Source: Bacteroidota bacterium | GTDB lineage: Bacteria > Bacteroidota > Ignavibacteria > Ignavibacteriales > Ignavibacteriaceae | DNA length: 23,362 nt | Assembly (NCBI GenBank): GCA_021778375.1 | Contig: JAJYCM010000013.1 | Coordinates: forward strand, 1-23,362 | Direction of reading: 5' to 3' | Part shown: piece after piece, positions 15,567 to 23,072 of the stretch | Layout: each line of letters starts with the position of its first letter | How positions within the stretch are numbered: the stretch's first letter is position 1 | Translations under genes and position numbers: made by a program | Notes under the pieces: generated by a model | What the model was told of the DNA's origin: nothing | The model's database searches: none | The model's input: the letters and a program-made list of their open reading frames with translations, nothing else

Positions 15567-15591
15567 TAATCTATTATAATATAATGGATTA
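15567..15591. repeat. 25-bp AT-rich near-perfect palindrome upstream of the CBM48 gene
   Basis: TAATC (15567-15571) and GATTA (15587-15591), with ATTAT/ATAAT inside, are symmetric about 15579 with one mismatched pair (T15572/G15586). It lies about 75 nt before the start codon of the next gene and could be an operator for it. Confidence 0.4.
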
Positions 15592-15666
15592 TAGTCACAC
15601 AAAAATAATGGCACGTATGTTGAATTCCAGTATTCAAAAGAATTATAATTAACATTAGCTATAACA

Positions 15667-15978
15667 ATGAGCCTAATAAAAGAAAACAATGAAGTATTTG
15701 GGATTTGCAAAGTTACTTTTATAATTCCGGCTGAAATCGCTAAAAAGTTCAGAAGAATAAATTTAGTAGGAGATTTCAATTATTGGGATGTGAATGTTAA
15801 TCCATTTCAAAACACAAAAAAAGAAGGTTCAAAATTTATTTCTGTTGAATTACCAATAAACGACGAATATAAATTTAAGTATTTCTGTGATGGTAAAATA
15901 TGGTTAAATGAGCCAGAGGCAGATGAATTTGTGCCTGTTCTATTTACCGGTTTTTTTGACTCTATGGTAAAAGTATAA
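15667..15978 (+). CDS. Stand-alone CBM48/AMPK-type glycogen-binding domain protein
   Basis: A 103-residue protein consisting of little more than one immunoglobulin-like early-set domain (residues about 12-103). Characteristic motifs are VGDFNYWD (34-41, the GDFN-WD signature) and YKFKYFCDGKIW (68-79), followed by a short Asn-Glu-Pro. These match the glycogen-binding domains of AMPK beta and branching enzymes (CBM48, PF16561-like). No enzyme domain is attached, so it may target a partner to glycogen or sense carbohydrate. No Shine-Dalgarno is visible before the ATG. It stands as a single gene after a long gap; the neighbours give no hint of a glycogen pathway. Confidence 0.82.
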   Translation: MSLIKENNEVFGICKVTFIIPAEIAKKFRRINLVGDFNYWDVNVNPFQNTKKEGSKFISVELPINDEYKFKYFCDGKIWLNEPEADEFVPVLFTGFFDSMVKV

Positions 15979-16006
15979 CTTAAAAATTTCAGATGAGAGG
16001 AGGAAA

Positions 16007-16150
16007 ATGTACAAGCAGGACAAGTCAAACTATTTAATTCATTTAATAGCTGAATTGATTAGTATAATGGATTTCCTCTTCTCATCGCGATTAAGTCTTA
16101 TATATGTTGAAAGCAATTTGCGTTTAGGCGGTCTTCGGCTTCATCGATGA
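16007..16150 (+). CDS. Small ORF or leader peptide of 47 residues
   Basis: An ATG at 16007 follows a very strong Shine-Dalgarno (GAGAGGAGG, 15995-16003). It opens a 47-codon frame ending in TGA at 16148-16150. The product starts MYKQDKSNYLIHLIAELIS, is hydrophobic in the middle (about residues 9-34) and ends in a basic Leu/Arg/Gly-rich tail. It resembles no family I recognise. Its last ten codons run through the 5' arm of the structure at 16122-16191, and it precedes the radical SAM gene by 76 nt, so it may be a regulatory leader peptide rather than a protein with its own job. The quality of the ribosome binding site is the main argument that it is translated. Confidence 0.5.
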   Translation: MYKQDKSNYLIHLIAELISIMDFLFSSRLSLIYVESNLRLGGLRLHR

Positions 16151-16191
16151 ATATTACAAAGAACTAAATACTTTGTAACGATCGCCTAAAC
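16122..16191 (+). ncRNA. Candidate branched RNA structure upstream of the radical SAM operon
   Basis: GTTTAGGCGGTC (16122-16133) pairs with GATCGCCTAAAC (16180-16191): 12 bp with a single G-T wobble. Enclosed are a TTCATCGATGAA palindrome (16140-16151) and a perfect hairpin TTACAAAG/CTTTGTAA (16154-16161 / 16171-16178) with a 9-nt loop. It ends 22 nt before the AAGGAGG of the radical SAM gene. No T-run follows, so it is not a terminator. I do not recognise a known riboswitch class; it could be a cis-regulatory leader, an RNA processing site, or a small mobile palindrome. Confidence 0.45.
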
Positions 16192-16226
16192 ATATTTAAA
16201 ATAAAAATAATTTAAGGAGGCCTGGT

Positions 16227-17771
16227 ATGAATTTTCTACAAAAACAATTTCGTAAATCCGCGCCGGACGTAATTAGTACAATGCTTGGCAGCAGCTTTCT
16301 ACGAAAAAAAGCCGTTGACTATGCGCGGAAGTATATGTATAAAACTATTGTTGAAGATGACAACGAGTTCACTAAACAAATCCGGTTTGAGAGATATACT
16401 ATACTCTCTAATCTTATCACCACTCTGGAAAAAGCGTTAACCAACAAAAACATTTCTGCGCCGGTAAGGAAAAAACTGCTTAATACTTTCATAGGAAGAG
16501 TTTTTGTTGAGGCTGATAAAAATCAACAATCAGTCCAGAACTTCATAAAGGAATTCGGACAGGAAGCGCCTGGATTCGTTACTATTAGTCCGGGTAAAAA
16601 ATGCAACTTGAAATGTACCGGCTGTTATGCTTCAAGCAGCGGTGCAAATGCTGAGAAATTGGATTTCGCAACTGTCGATAGAATTGTCAAGGAAAAAACA
16701 AAATTGTGGAATTCCTATTTCACTGTTATATCGGGCGGCGAACCTTTGCTGTGGAAGTCTGATGGAAAAGATTTGTTAGACTTGGCCAAAGAAAATCCCG
16801 ACAACTATTTTATGTTTTACACTAACGGTACCTTGATAGATAAAAAAATGGCTCAGCGTATAGCGGAAGTAGGAAATTTAACTCCTGCAATTTCAGTTGA
16901 AGGATTTGCGGAGGAAACCGATGAAAGACGCGGCAAAGGAGTGTTCAAAAAAATTCTTGAAGCAATGGCTAACTTAAGGGAAGTAGGTGTGCCGTTCGGA
17001 ATTTCTGTTACCGCTACAAGACACAACGCTGAAAAAATTGTTTCCGATGAATTTGTTGATTTCTTCTATAACGAGCAGGGCGCAATTTACGGATGGATAT
17101 TCCAGTACATGCCTATCGGTCGGGCTCAAACTCTAGATTTAATGGTTGCACCGGAACAGCGCAAGTGGATGTATGAGCAGGAAAAACATATCATCCATGA
17201 AAGAGGTGTTTTCCTGCCCGACTTCTGGAACGGCGGCGTTTATTCAAGCGGCTGCCTTGCGGGCGGAAGATCCGGCGGTTACATATATATTGAATGGAAC
17301 GGCAACGTAACTCCGTGTGTATTTTATCCTTATTCAAAAAATAATATTAAAGATATTTACGCGAACGGCGGAAATATAAACGACGCCCTAAAATCCGATT
17401 TAATGGTTGGTATTAGACAATGGCAGAAGGATTACGGCTTCGGTAAATCAGGTAAAGATGTTAATAATCTAATAGCGCCGTGCGGTATAAGAGATCATTA
17501 TGAATTTACCCACAAACATCTTGAAACAACCAAACCTACTCCAATAGACGAAAGCGCTGCAGAAGCGGTTCAGGATCCCGAATACTATAAAGGATTAACA
17601 GCTTACAACAAAAAGTTTTCAGCGCTGATGGACCCTATCTGGCAAAGAGAATTTATCGGTAACGAACTAGTCCTTTCCAGGAAAGACATAAAGATCAATG
17701 GAAATGACAGGCAGGCAGAAATCGAAGATAATGAGCTTGCAGAAGTTGAAGAAACTGTGGTAGAAAAATAA
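16227..17771 (+). CDS. Radical SAM enzyme with C-terminal cysteine region
   Basis: A 514-residue enzyme. A helical N-terminal part (about 1-115) precedes the radical SAM core, whose 4Fe-4S ligands are Cys126, Cys130 and Cys133 in CNLKCTGCYAS. The SAM-binding GGEP is at 170-173, and ISVEGF (222-227) fits the barrel. After the core, Cys343, Cys364 (in IEWNGNVTPC) and Cys419 could hold an auxiliary cluster, as in SPASM/Twitch enzymes, though fewer Cys are present than in a full SPASM domain. The product is unknown. A strong AAGGAGG (16214-16220) supports the start. It heads a same-strand run with two B12-type radical SAM enzymes, a MATE exporter and MlaEF. This suggests work on a lipid or other envelope-directed metabolite; coupling or methylation of alkyl chains is one possibility, not shown. 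Confidence 0.9.
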   Translation: MNFLQKQFRKSAPDVISTMLGSSFLRKKAVDYARKYMYKTIVEDDNEFTKQIRFERYTILSNLITTLEKALTNKNISAPVRKKLLNTFIGRVFVEADKNQQSVQNFIKEFGQEAPGFVTISPGKKCNLKCTGCYASSSGANAEKLDFATVDRIVKEKTKLWNSYFTVISGGEPLLWKSDGKDLLDLAKENPDNYFMFYTNGTLIDKKMAQRIAEVGNLTPAISVEGFAEETDERRGKGVFKKILEAMANLREVGVPFGISVTATRHNAEKIVSDEFVDFFYNEQGAIYGWIFQYMPIGRAQTLDLMVAPEQRKWMYEQEKHIIHERGVFLPDFWNGGVYSSGCLAGGRSGGYIYIEWNGNVTPCVFYPYSKNNIKDIYANGGNINDALKSDLMVGIRQWQKDYGFGKSGKDVNNLIAPCGIRDHYEFTHKHLETTKPTPIDESAAEAVQDPEYYKGLTAYNKKFSALMDPIWQREFIGNELVLSRKDIKINGNDRQAEIEDNELAEVEETVVEK

Positions 17772-17854
17772 TCTCAGCTGAAAGATGATAACTTAACCTT
17801 TTTTAGGAATGAAAAATTTTCCATTTGACGATTATGAAGTGGAAGGAGATTACG

Positions 17855-18028
17855 ATGTTAGAATTAATAATTATATATGGAATTATCAGTTTTGCATCAG
17901 AAATAATTCTTTTAACTCTGATGAAGAATGCGCCGGAAGGTTGGGAAGACGAAAGCGGTTTCCATTCTGGAAAAGAACCGGATAATGATGTAAAAAATAT
18001 AATGGTACATACAATAAAAGCTGGATAG
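17855..18028 (+). CDS. Small single-span membrane protein
   Basis: The start at 17855 is chosen because GGAAGGAG lies at 17841-17848; a TTG at 17825 would add ten residues but has no comparable site. The 57-residue product has one hydrophobic helix (about residues 2-23, LELIIIYGIISFASEIILLT) and a soluble acidic tail of about 30 residues. It resembles no family I know. It is 83 nt after the radical SAM gene and only 3 nt before the first B12-binding radical SAM gene, which argues for co-translation. It may anchor one of these enzymes to the membrane. Confidence 0.6.
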   Translation: MLELIIIYGIISFASEIILLTLMKNAPEGWEDESGFHSGKEPDNDVKNIMVHTIKAG

Positions 18029-18031
18029 AAT

Positions 18032-19492
18032 ATGAATGTCTTATTAATAAATCCCGGTGCATCAAATATCTACAGCAAAGTAGAAGCGAATCTCCCGCCT
18101 TTGGGTATTGCATATCTTGCATCGGTTGCAAGGGCAGGCGGGCATAATGTACATATTGTCGATGCGAATGTAGAGAAGAAGGCTCTGGGAAAAACGGACC
18201 TTAATTATTTTGATGTAGTCGGCATTACTTCCGACACTCCTCGCTATCATGAAGCTCTTAGAATTGCAAAAGAAATAAAAAAAACCGGTAAGTTTATTGT
18301 AATGGGCGGTTATCATGTAACATTTTTAGATAAAGAAGTTCTATCTTCGGGGTATGTTGATGTTGTTGTCAGAGGCGAAGGCGAAGAAATATTCTTGAAT
18401 ATATTAAACGCTTTGGAAAATAACACAGGGCTAAAAAATATTCTTGGCATCTCTTACTTAGAAGGAGAAAAGTTTATAAGAAACGACGATGCCTTACCTC
18501 CTAAAAATTTAGATGAACTTCCTTTTCCCGCGAGAGATTTATTACCAATTAGCAAATATAAAACTACATTGAATGGCATCCCCTCGGCAAATTTAATTAC
18601 AAGCCGAGGCTGTCCTTACAACTGCTATTTTTGTGCTTCGTCAAAATTTGGCGGTATAAAGTGGCGTGCAAGAAGTGCAAAAAATATTGTTGACGAAATG
18701 GAAATGCTTTATAATGATTATGGCTATAGAGCCTTTGAATTTCTCGATGATAATTTTACGCTGAGTAAAAAAAGAATTTTTGCATTTGCCGATGAATTAG
18801 AAAAACGAAATATGACCGACATAATTTGGTGGTGTTTTTCGCGGGTAGATACAATTGCTAAGAATGAGCCTATGGTTAAAAGAATGGCAGAAGTTGGCGC
18901 TTATAGAGTTTTTCTTGGATTAGAAAGCGTCAATGAAAATGTCTTGGACAGCTACGGCAAAAATATAGATAATGACGAGCAAATAAGAGCTATAAATTTA
19001 TTAAGGAAATACGGAATAGGAATACACGGCAGTTTTATTGTAGGCGATATAAACGAGACAAAGGAAATGATAATGAAAACAGTAAACTGGGCAAAAAAAA
19101 TGAATCCGGAGCTTGCACAGTTCTCATTGCTTACTCCTTTCCCGGGTACACAGCTTTACGATGATATAAAGAAAGAGAACAAATTTTTACATAATGATTG
19201 GCGGCTGTTCGACGCACTTCATCCGACTATTAAGCTTAATAATTTATCGCCGATTGAGGCACAAAAACTTATTATTGATAGCTATAAGAAATTTTATATC
19301 AGTTTTTCAAGATTCTTTAATAGACCTAAGCCATATTATAGAGAGGGAATGCCGAAGGGAAAATTCAAATTATTTGATGCTGTTTTTGCGCCAATCATAT
19401 TATTTGTTCAGTTCCGAAAAGAAATGTACAGAAATTCAAAAGTGATAAAGGATGTTGATAAATTGAGCCCGTCGTCCATAAAATTAAAATGA
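18032..19492 (+). CDS. B12-binding-domain radical SAM enzyme (first copy)
   Basis: A 486-residue enzyme. Residues 1-135 form a Rossmann-like cobalamin-binding-type domain (opening NVLLINPG; VVGITSDTP; VMGGYHVTF). The classic DxHxxG base-off cobalamin motif is absent, as in many members of this class, so B12 use is likely but not certain. The radical SAM core begins at about 185 with Cys194, Cys198 and Cys201 in RGCPYNCYFC, and continues through FLDDNFTLS, FLGLESVNE and LTPFPGTQLYDD. A C-terminal helical tail follows. Such enzymes (BchE/HpnP/P-methylase type) methylate or rearrange unactivated carbons, often in lipids and natural products. A paralogue lies at 20901 beyond a MATE gene. The start overlaps nothing but is 3 nt after the small membrane protein stop. 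Confidence 0.92.
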   Translation: MNVLLINPGASNIYSKVEANLPPLGIAYLASVARAGGHNVHIVDANVEKKALGKTDLNYFDVVGITSDTPRYHEALRIAKEIKKTGKFIVMGGYHVTFLDKEVLSSGYVDVVVRGEGEEIFLNILNALENNTGLKNILGISYLEGEKFIRNDDALPPKNLDELPFPARDLLPISKYKTTLNGIPSANLITSRGCPYNCYFCASSKFGGIKWRARSAKNIVDEMEMLYNDYGYRAFEFLDDNFTLSKKRIFAFADELEKRNMTDIIWWCFSRVDTIAKNEPMVKRMAEVGAYRVFLGLESVNENVLDSYGKNIDNDEQIRAINLLRKYGIGIHGSFIVGDINETKEMIMKTVNWAKKMNPELAQFSLLTPFPGTQLYDDIKKENKFLHNDWRLFDALHPTIKLNNLSPIEAQKLIIDSYKKFYISFSRFFNRPKPYYREGMPKGKFKLFDAVFAPIILFVQFRKEMYRNSKVIKDVDKLSPSSIKLK

Positions 19493-19514
19493 TAGGAAAA
19501 TTGTAAATAAAATA

Positions 19515-20891
19515 ATGAAATTACTAAGTTTAGGCGATAATAAGAAAGTTATCTTGCAATTGGCTCTGCCGGTGATTGCCGGCTTATCAGTTCAAACGGT
19601 ACTTTCATTAGTAGACACTGCAATAATAGGAAGGCTGCCGGATGCAAAGTTTGCGCTTGCAGCTCTTGGTATCGCTTTTTATGCCACGTGGGCAGTAATA
19701 AGTTTTTTCTCAAGCTTATCTAACGGAACACAAATATTAGTTTCAAGAAATTTTGGAAGTAAGAATTATGAAGAATGCGGAAGAGTATTAAATTCTTCTA
19801 TAATAATGGGGCTCGTTCTTGGAATTATCGTTTCCTTATTGGTAGTGTTCTTTTCTTCAAATATTGCTAATCTATTTGCTGTCGATAAAAAGGTGGGAAT
19901 CTATGCAGGCAGTTATTTGTTTTATCGATTTATGGGTCTGCCATTTTTTTTGGTTTCTGTTTCTTACCGGGGGTTTTACTTTGGAATAGGTAAAACCAAA
20001 ATATTTATGATTGCCGGAGTCTTTGCAAACTTATCAAATATTTTTCTTGATTATACCCTCGTTTATGGCGCATTTGGTTTCAAAGGGATGGGATTAGCAG
20101 GCGCAGGATTGGGTTCGGCTATTGCAACCGGACTTGAGACTTCAGTTTACGTTGTTGTAAGCATGATGAAAAGTTATAGGACCAAATATCTATTGTTTAA
20201 AAATCTTCGCTTTAATTTGCCTAAAGGAAAAGCAGGATTAAATATTGCAAGAGTTATAGTAAAACTTTCCTTACCGATTTCGTTTCAAAGTATATTTACT
20301 TTAACGGGGCTTTTGCTATTTATTTCCATTATTGGATTGATGGGAGCAATTCAGCAGGCTGCCAGTCAAGTTGTTTTATCGGCGATGTTTTTATCTTTTA
20401 TGCCTTCAATGGGTTTTGGGGTTGCAGCACAAACTTTAGTCGGAAATCAATTAGGTGAGAATAATATTAAAGCTGCTAAGAAGTGGGGATTTGAAACCAG
20501 CAAAATTTCTACTACATATACTTTATTACTCGGGCTTATCTTCGTTCTATTCCCTGGATTTGTAATATCAATATTAACAACAGATTCCAACATTGCAAAT
20601 ATAGCCGTCCCTATTTTACGAATTGCAGGATTCGCACAAATATTCTTTGGAATAGGTTTCGTACTTGCAAACGGACTACTTGCCGCTGGTGAGTCATTTT
20701 TTGTTATGCTTACTGATGTCACGATAAACTGGTTTGTGTTTGTGCCTTTGGCATATCTGCTTGGTGTAGTATTCAAATTCGGTTTGATTGGTGTCTGGAC
20801 GGCTATGCCGTTTTATACAAGTCTATATGCTCTGATTATTTTCCTAAGATTTAACTCCAAAGTTGCATTGAAAAAGAATATAAAATATTAA
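19515..20891 (+). CDS. MATE-family exporter
   Basis: A 458-residue inner-membrane protein with about twelve hydrophobic segments in two related halves, the standard length for MATE (PF01554). The first half shows LALPVIAGLSVQTVLSLVDT and the membrane segment GLSNGTQ-like SSLSNGTQILVSRNFG; the second shows PISFQSIFTLTGLLLF and GVAAQTLVGNQLGE. Closest in style to DinF/NorM-like exporters that use Na+ or H+ gradients, though the family also holds lipid-linked flippases. A weak Shine-Dalgarno precedes it, 22 nt after the upstream radical SAM gene and 9 nt before the next. Placed between two radical SAM enzymes, it probably exports or flips their product. The substrate is inferred only from position. 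Confidence 0.92.
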   Translation: MKLLSLGDNKKVILQLALPVIAGLSVQTVLSLVDTAIIGRLPDAKFALAALGIAFYATWAVISFFSSLSNGTQILVSRNFGSKNYEECGRVLNSSIIMGLVLGIIVSLLVVFFSSNIANLFAVDKKVGIYAGSYLFYRFMGLPFFLVSVSYRGFYFGIGKTKIFMIAGVFANLSNIFLDYTLVYGAFGFKGMGLAGAGLGSAIATGLETSVYVVVSMMKSYRTKYLLFKNLRFNLPKGKAGLNIARVIVKLSLPISFQSIFTLTGLLLFISIIGLMGAIQQAASQVVLSAMFLSFMPSMGFGVAAQTLVGNQLGENNIKAAKKWGFETSKISTTYTLLLGLIFVLFPGFVISILTTDSNIANIAVPILRIAGFAQIFFGIGFVLANGLLAAGESFFVMLTDVTINWFVFVPLAYLLGVVFKFGLIGVWTAMPFYTSLYALIIFLRFNSKVALKKNIKY

Positions 20892-20900
20892 TGAGCTATA

Positions 20901-22289
20901 ATGAATGTGTTATTGGTTTCTCCTTATAGAGGCGCTATTTTCGAATACTCAGGTGTTAAAATCCAGCCGCTTGGTGTTTCTTATATTGGATCTGCGCTTC
21001 AACAAGCCGGACATAATGTCCAAATAGAATTGTTGGAAAATTCCGATTCCCTTCCTGATTTTACAGGCGCAGATGTGGTAGGGATTTCCTGCAACACGGT
21101 CCAGTTTAAGTCTGGGATAAGAGTTGCAAAAGCAGCCAAAGAAGAAGGCAAAATTGTCATAATGGGCGGCCCGCATCCTACGAGCAGTCCCGAAGAAACT
21201 TTGCGCAGCGGATTTGTAGATTATGCCGTTCGTGCAGAAGGAGAAGTAACTGCAGTTGAGTTATTAGCCGGGATTAAATCAGGGAAAAATTTCAATCCGG
21301 GAAAAGTATTGGGACTCTCTTACATAGATAAAGAAACAGGAACAATAGTCAACAATCCGGACCGCCCCTTTATTCAAAATCTTAACAATATACCTTTCCC
21401 TATAAGGGATGCAAACTGGAGATACGGCAAATCAAGCAAAGGCGTTTCAAACGGGGTAATTGAGTATCCTTTAATTACAACGCGCGGCTGTCCTTATGGT
21501 TGTAATTTTTGTGATGTACATTTATTAGCCGGCAGACGATTTCGCGCACGATCGATAGAAAACACAGTAAATGAGATTGAAGAAATTATAACAAAGTATG
21601 GCGCAGAACGCATTCTGATTGTTGATGATATAATCAACTTTAATAATGATAGGCTGATGGAGTTGTTTGAGACATTAATAAAAAGAAATTTACCTGTTGT
21701 TCGTTGGGTTATGGGAAGATCGGATCATCTCATAAAAAAGCCGGAGACAGCCGAATTAATGTCAAAAGCAGGAGTGCGTCAAATGTTTATCGGCATTGAG
21801 AGTCCTAACGAAAGGATTCTTAAAGCCTATAAAAAAGGCGGTAAAATTTCATTAGACTATTCAATAAAAGCTGTTGAACTATTAAAGCAAAACGATATTG
21901 AAACTTGGGGTGCATTTTTATTAGGCGAACCTTCGGAAACGGAAGATGATATTAAAAGAACGATTGAATTTGCTAAATACATAAATCCAGGAATAGCTCA
22001 ATTTTCAATATTAACTCCGTATCCGGGCACGGGTCTATGGCAGGATGTGGAATCAAAAATCATTACTAAAGATTGGGATAAGTACGATGCAATGCACTCG
22101 GTTTTTAATACCGATAATATTGCGCCCAAAGATTTAGAGAAGATGCTTATGAAAGCTTATATGAATTTCTATAGACAACCGAAAAGAATATTAAAAGAAT
22201 TATTTGACAGCGAACATTATGGAAGGCCAAACTTAAAAAGGATTTTTGAAATCTTGAAAGCGTTGAGAATTGTTTTTAATCATGCTTAA
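20901..22289 (+). CDS. B12-binding-domain radical SAM enzyme (second copy)
   Basis: A 462-residue paralogue of the enzyme at 18032, with the same order: N-terminal cobalamin-type domain (1-130; NVLLVSPYRG, VVGISCNTVQ, VIMGGPHPT), then the radical SAM core with Cys197, Cys201 and Cys204 in RGCPYGCNFC. Late conserved segments are ILIVDDIINF, MFIGIESPNERILKAYKKGG and ILTPYPGTGLW. DxHxxG is again missing. The C-terminal part (DAMHSVFN and beyond) is also shared with the first copy, which supports gene duplication. The two may act one after the other on the same substrate. It starts 9 nt after the MATE stop with no clear ribosome binding site, and ends 6 nt before mlaE, so coupled translation is likely. 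Confidence 0.92.
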   Translation: MNVLLVSPYRGAIFEYSGVKIQPLGVSYIGSALQQAGHNVQIELLENSDSLPDFTGADVVGISCNTVQFKSGIRVAKAAKEEGKIVIMGGPHPTSSPEETLRSGFVDYAVRAEGEVTAVELLAGIKSGKNFNPGKVLGLSYIDKETGTIVNNPDRPFIQNLNNIPFPIRDANWRYGKSSKGVSNGVIEYPLITTRGCPYGCNFCDVHLLAGRRFRARSIENTVNEIEEIITKYGAERILIVDDIINFNNDRLMELFETLIKRNLPVVRWVMGRSDHLIKKPETAELMSKAGVRQMFIGIESPNERILKAYKKGGKISLDYSIKAVELLKQNDIETWGAFLLGEPSETEDDIKRTIEFAKYINPGIAQFSILTPYPGTGLWQDVESKIITKDWDKYDAMHSVFNTDNIAPKDLEKMLMKAYMNFYRQPKRILKELFDSEHYGRPNLKRIFEILKALRIVFNHA

Positions 22290-22295
22290 AGTGAA

Positions 22296-23072
22296 ATGAA
22301 AAAATTTATTGAAAATATTGGTTTTTATTCGATAAGGATATTCACAAACATAGGAATATTTTCAATATTGACTTTTAATACGTTCAGAGCGATTCTTAAA
22401 GCTCCCGTTTATATTCCGCAAATTGTTGAGCAATTTATTTATATCGGAAGAAGGTCGTTGGTATTGGTGCTTGTTATTTCCGTTTTTGTAGGATTAGCAA
22501 TTGGCGTTGAAGTTGGTTTCCAGATGACAGGATTTACCCCTCACTGGATGGCTGGAGGATTAATATTAAGAACAATACTAATTGACATCGGGCCTCTTAC
22601 GCTCGGTTTAGTTTTATCGGGAAGAATTTCAGCGGGTATTGCATCCGAGTTGGGCACTATGAAAGTTACAGAGCAAATTGATGCACTCAGAAGTTTTGCA
22701 ATCGACCCGGTAGAATATTTAATCTCGCCGCGTTTAATTGCGGCAATGTTTGCAGTGCCAACGTTATTAATATTCTCAAATTTTACGTCGATCTTTTTTG
22801 GTTATTATTCATGCCACATGACTATAAGTCTTTCATGGAGTGCATTCGTAAAAGGGCTGCGTTTCTCCTTCGATTTTAAAGATGTAATAATTAGTCTTAT
22901 TAAAGCATTCACATTTGGAATCGCTATCGTTATCTCCGGAGCATATTATGGATTAAATTCTCAGCGTGGAGCAAAAGGCGTAGGTAAAGCCACAACACAA
23001 GCTGTGGTTTTAGCTTCAATCATGGTTTTTATTTTAAGTTATGTAGTATCCTTAGTAATGTTTTATATATGA
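22296..23072 (+). CDS. mlaE: MlaE-family ABC transporter permease (phospholipid/organic-solvent transport)
   Basis: A 258-residue MlaE/YrbE-type permease (PF02405) with about five to six membrane segments. The family signature is clear: GLVLSGRISAGIASELGTM then KVTEQIDALRSFAIDPVEYL at residues 105-141, the loop that contacts the ATPase. MlaFE complexes with MlaD move phospholipids between the inner and outer membranes; plant TGD and mycobacterial Mce relatives move lipids or sterols. The gene lies 6 nt after a B12-type radical SAM gene and overlaps the ATPase gene by 4 nt (ATGA). In many genomes the ATPase comes first; here the permease does. An MCE-domain protein (MlaD) should follow outside the window. 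Confidence 0.93.
   Translation: MKKFIENIGFYSIRIFTNIGIFSILTFNTFRAILKAPVYIPQIVEQFIYIGRRSLVLVLVISVFVGLAIGVEVGFQMTGFTPHWMAGGLILRTILIDIGPLTLGLVLSGRISAGIASELGTMKVTEQIDALRSFAIDPVEYLISPRLIAAMFAVPTLLIFSNFTSIFFGYYSCHMTISLSWSAFVKGLRFSFDFKDVIISLIKAFTFGIAIVISGAYYGLNSQRGAKGVGKATTQAVVLASIMVFILSYVVSLVMFYI

Noticed and set aside
15244..15567. 107-codon open frame on the - strand in the gap after the RND operon
   Set aside because: No Shine-Dalgarno, no recognised domain, and it crosses two hairpins. Some beta-like alternation could mean a decayed gene, but this is not enough to call one.
15609..15624. Possible sigma-54 promoter TGGCACGTATGTTGAA before the CBM48 gene
   Set aside because: The -24 half is perfect, but the -12 half has GA in place of GC, and no activator site is seen upstream. 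It remains a weak candidate target of the NtrC-type regulator.
16122..16191. Integron attC site
   Set aside because: The ends GTTTAGGC and GCCTAAAC resemble attC core sites, but they are in the opposite order (attC runs RYYYAAC to GTTRRRY), carry an extra base, and there is no integrase or cassette array.
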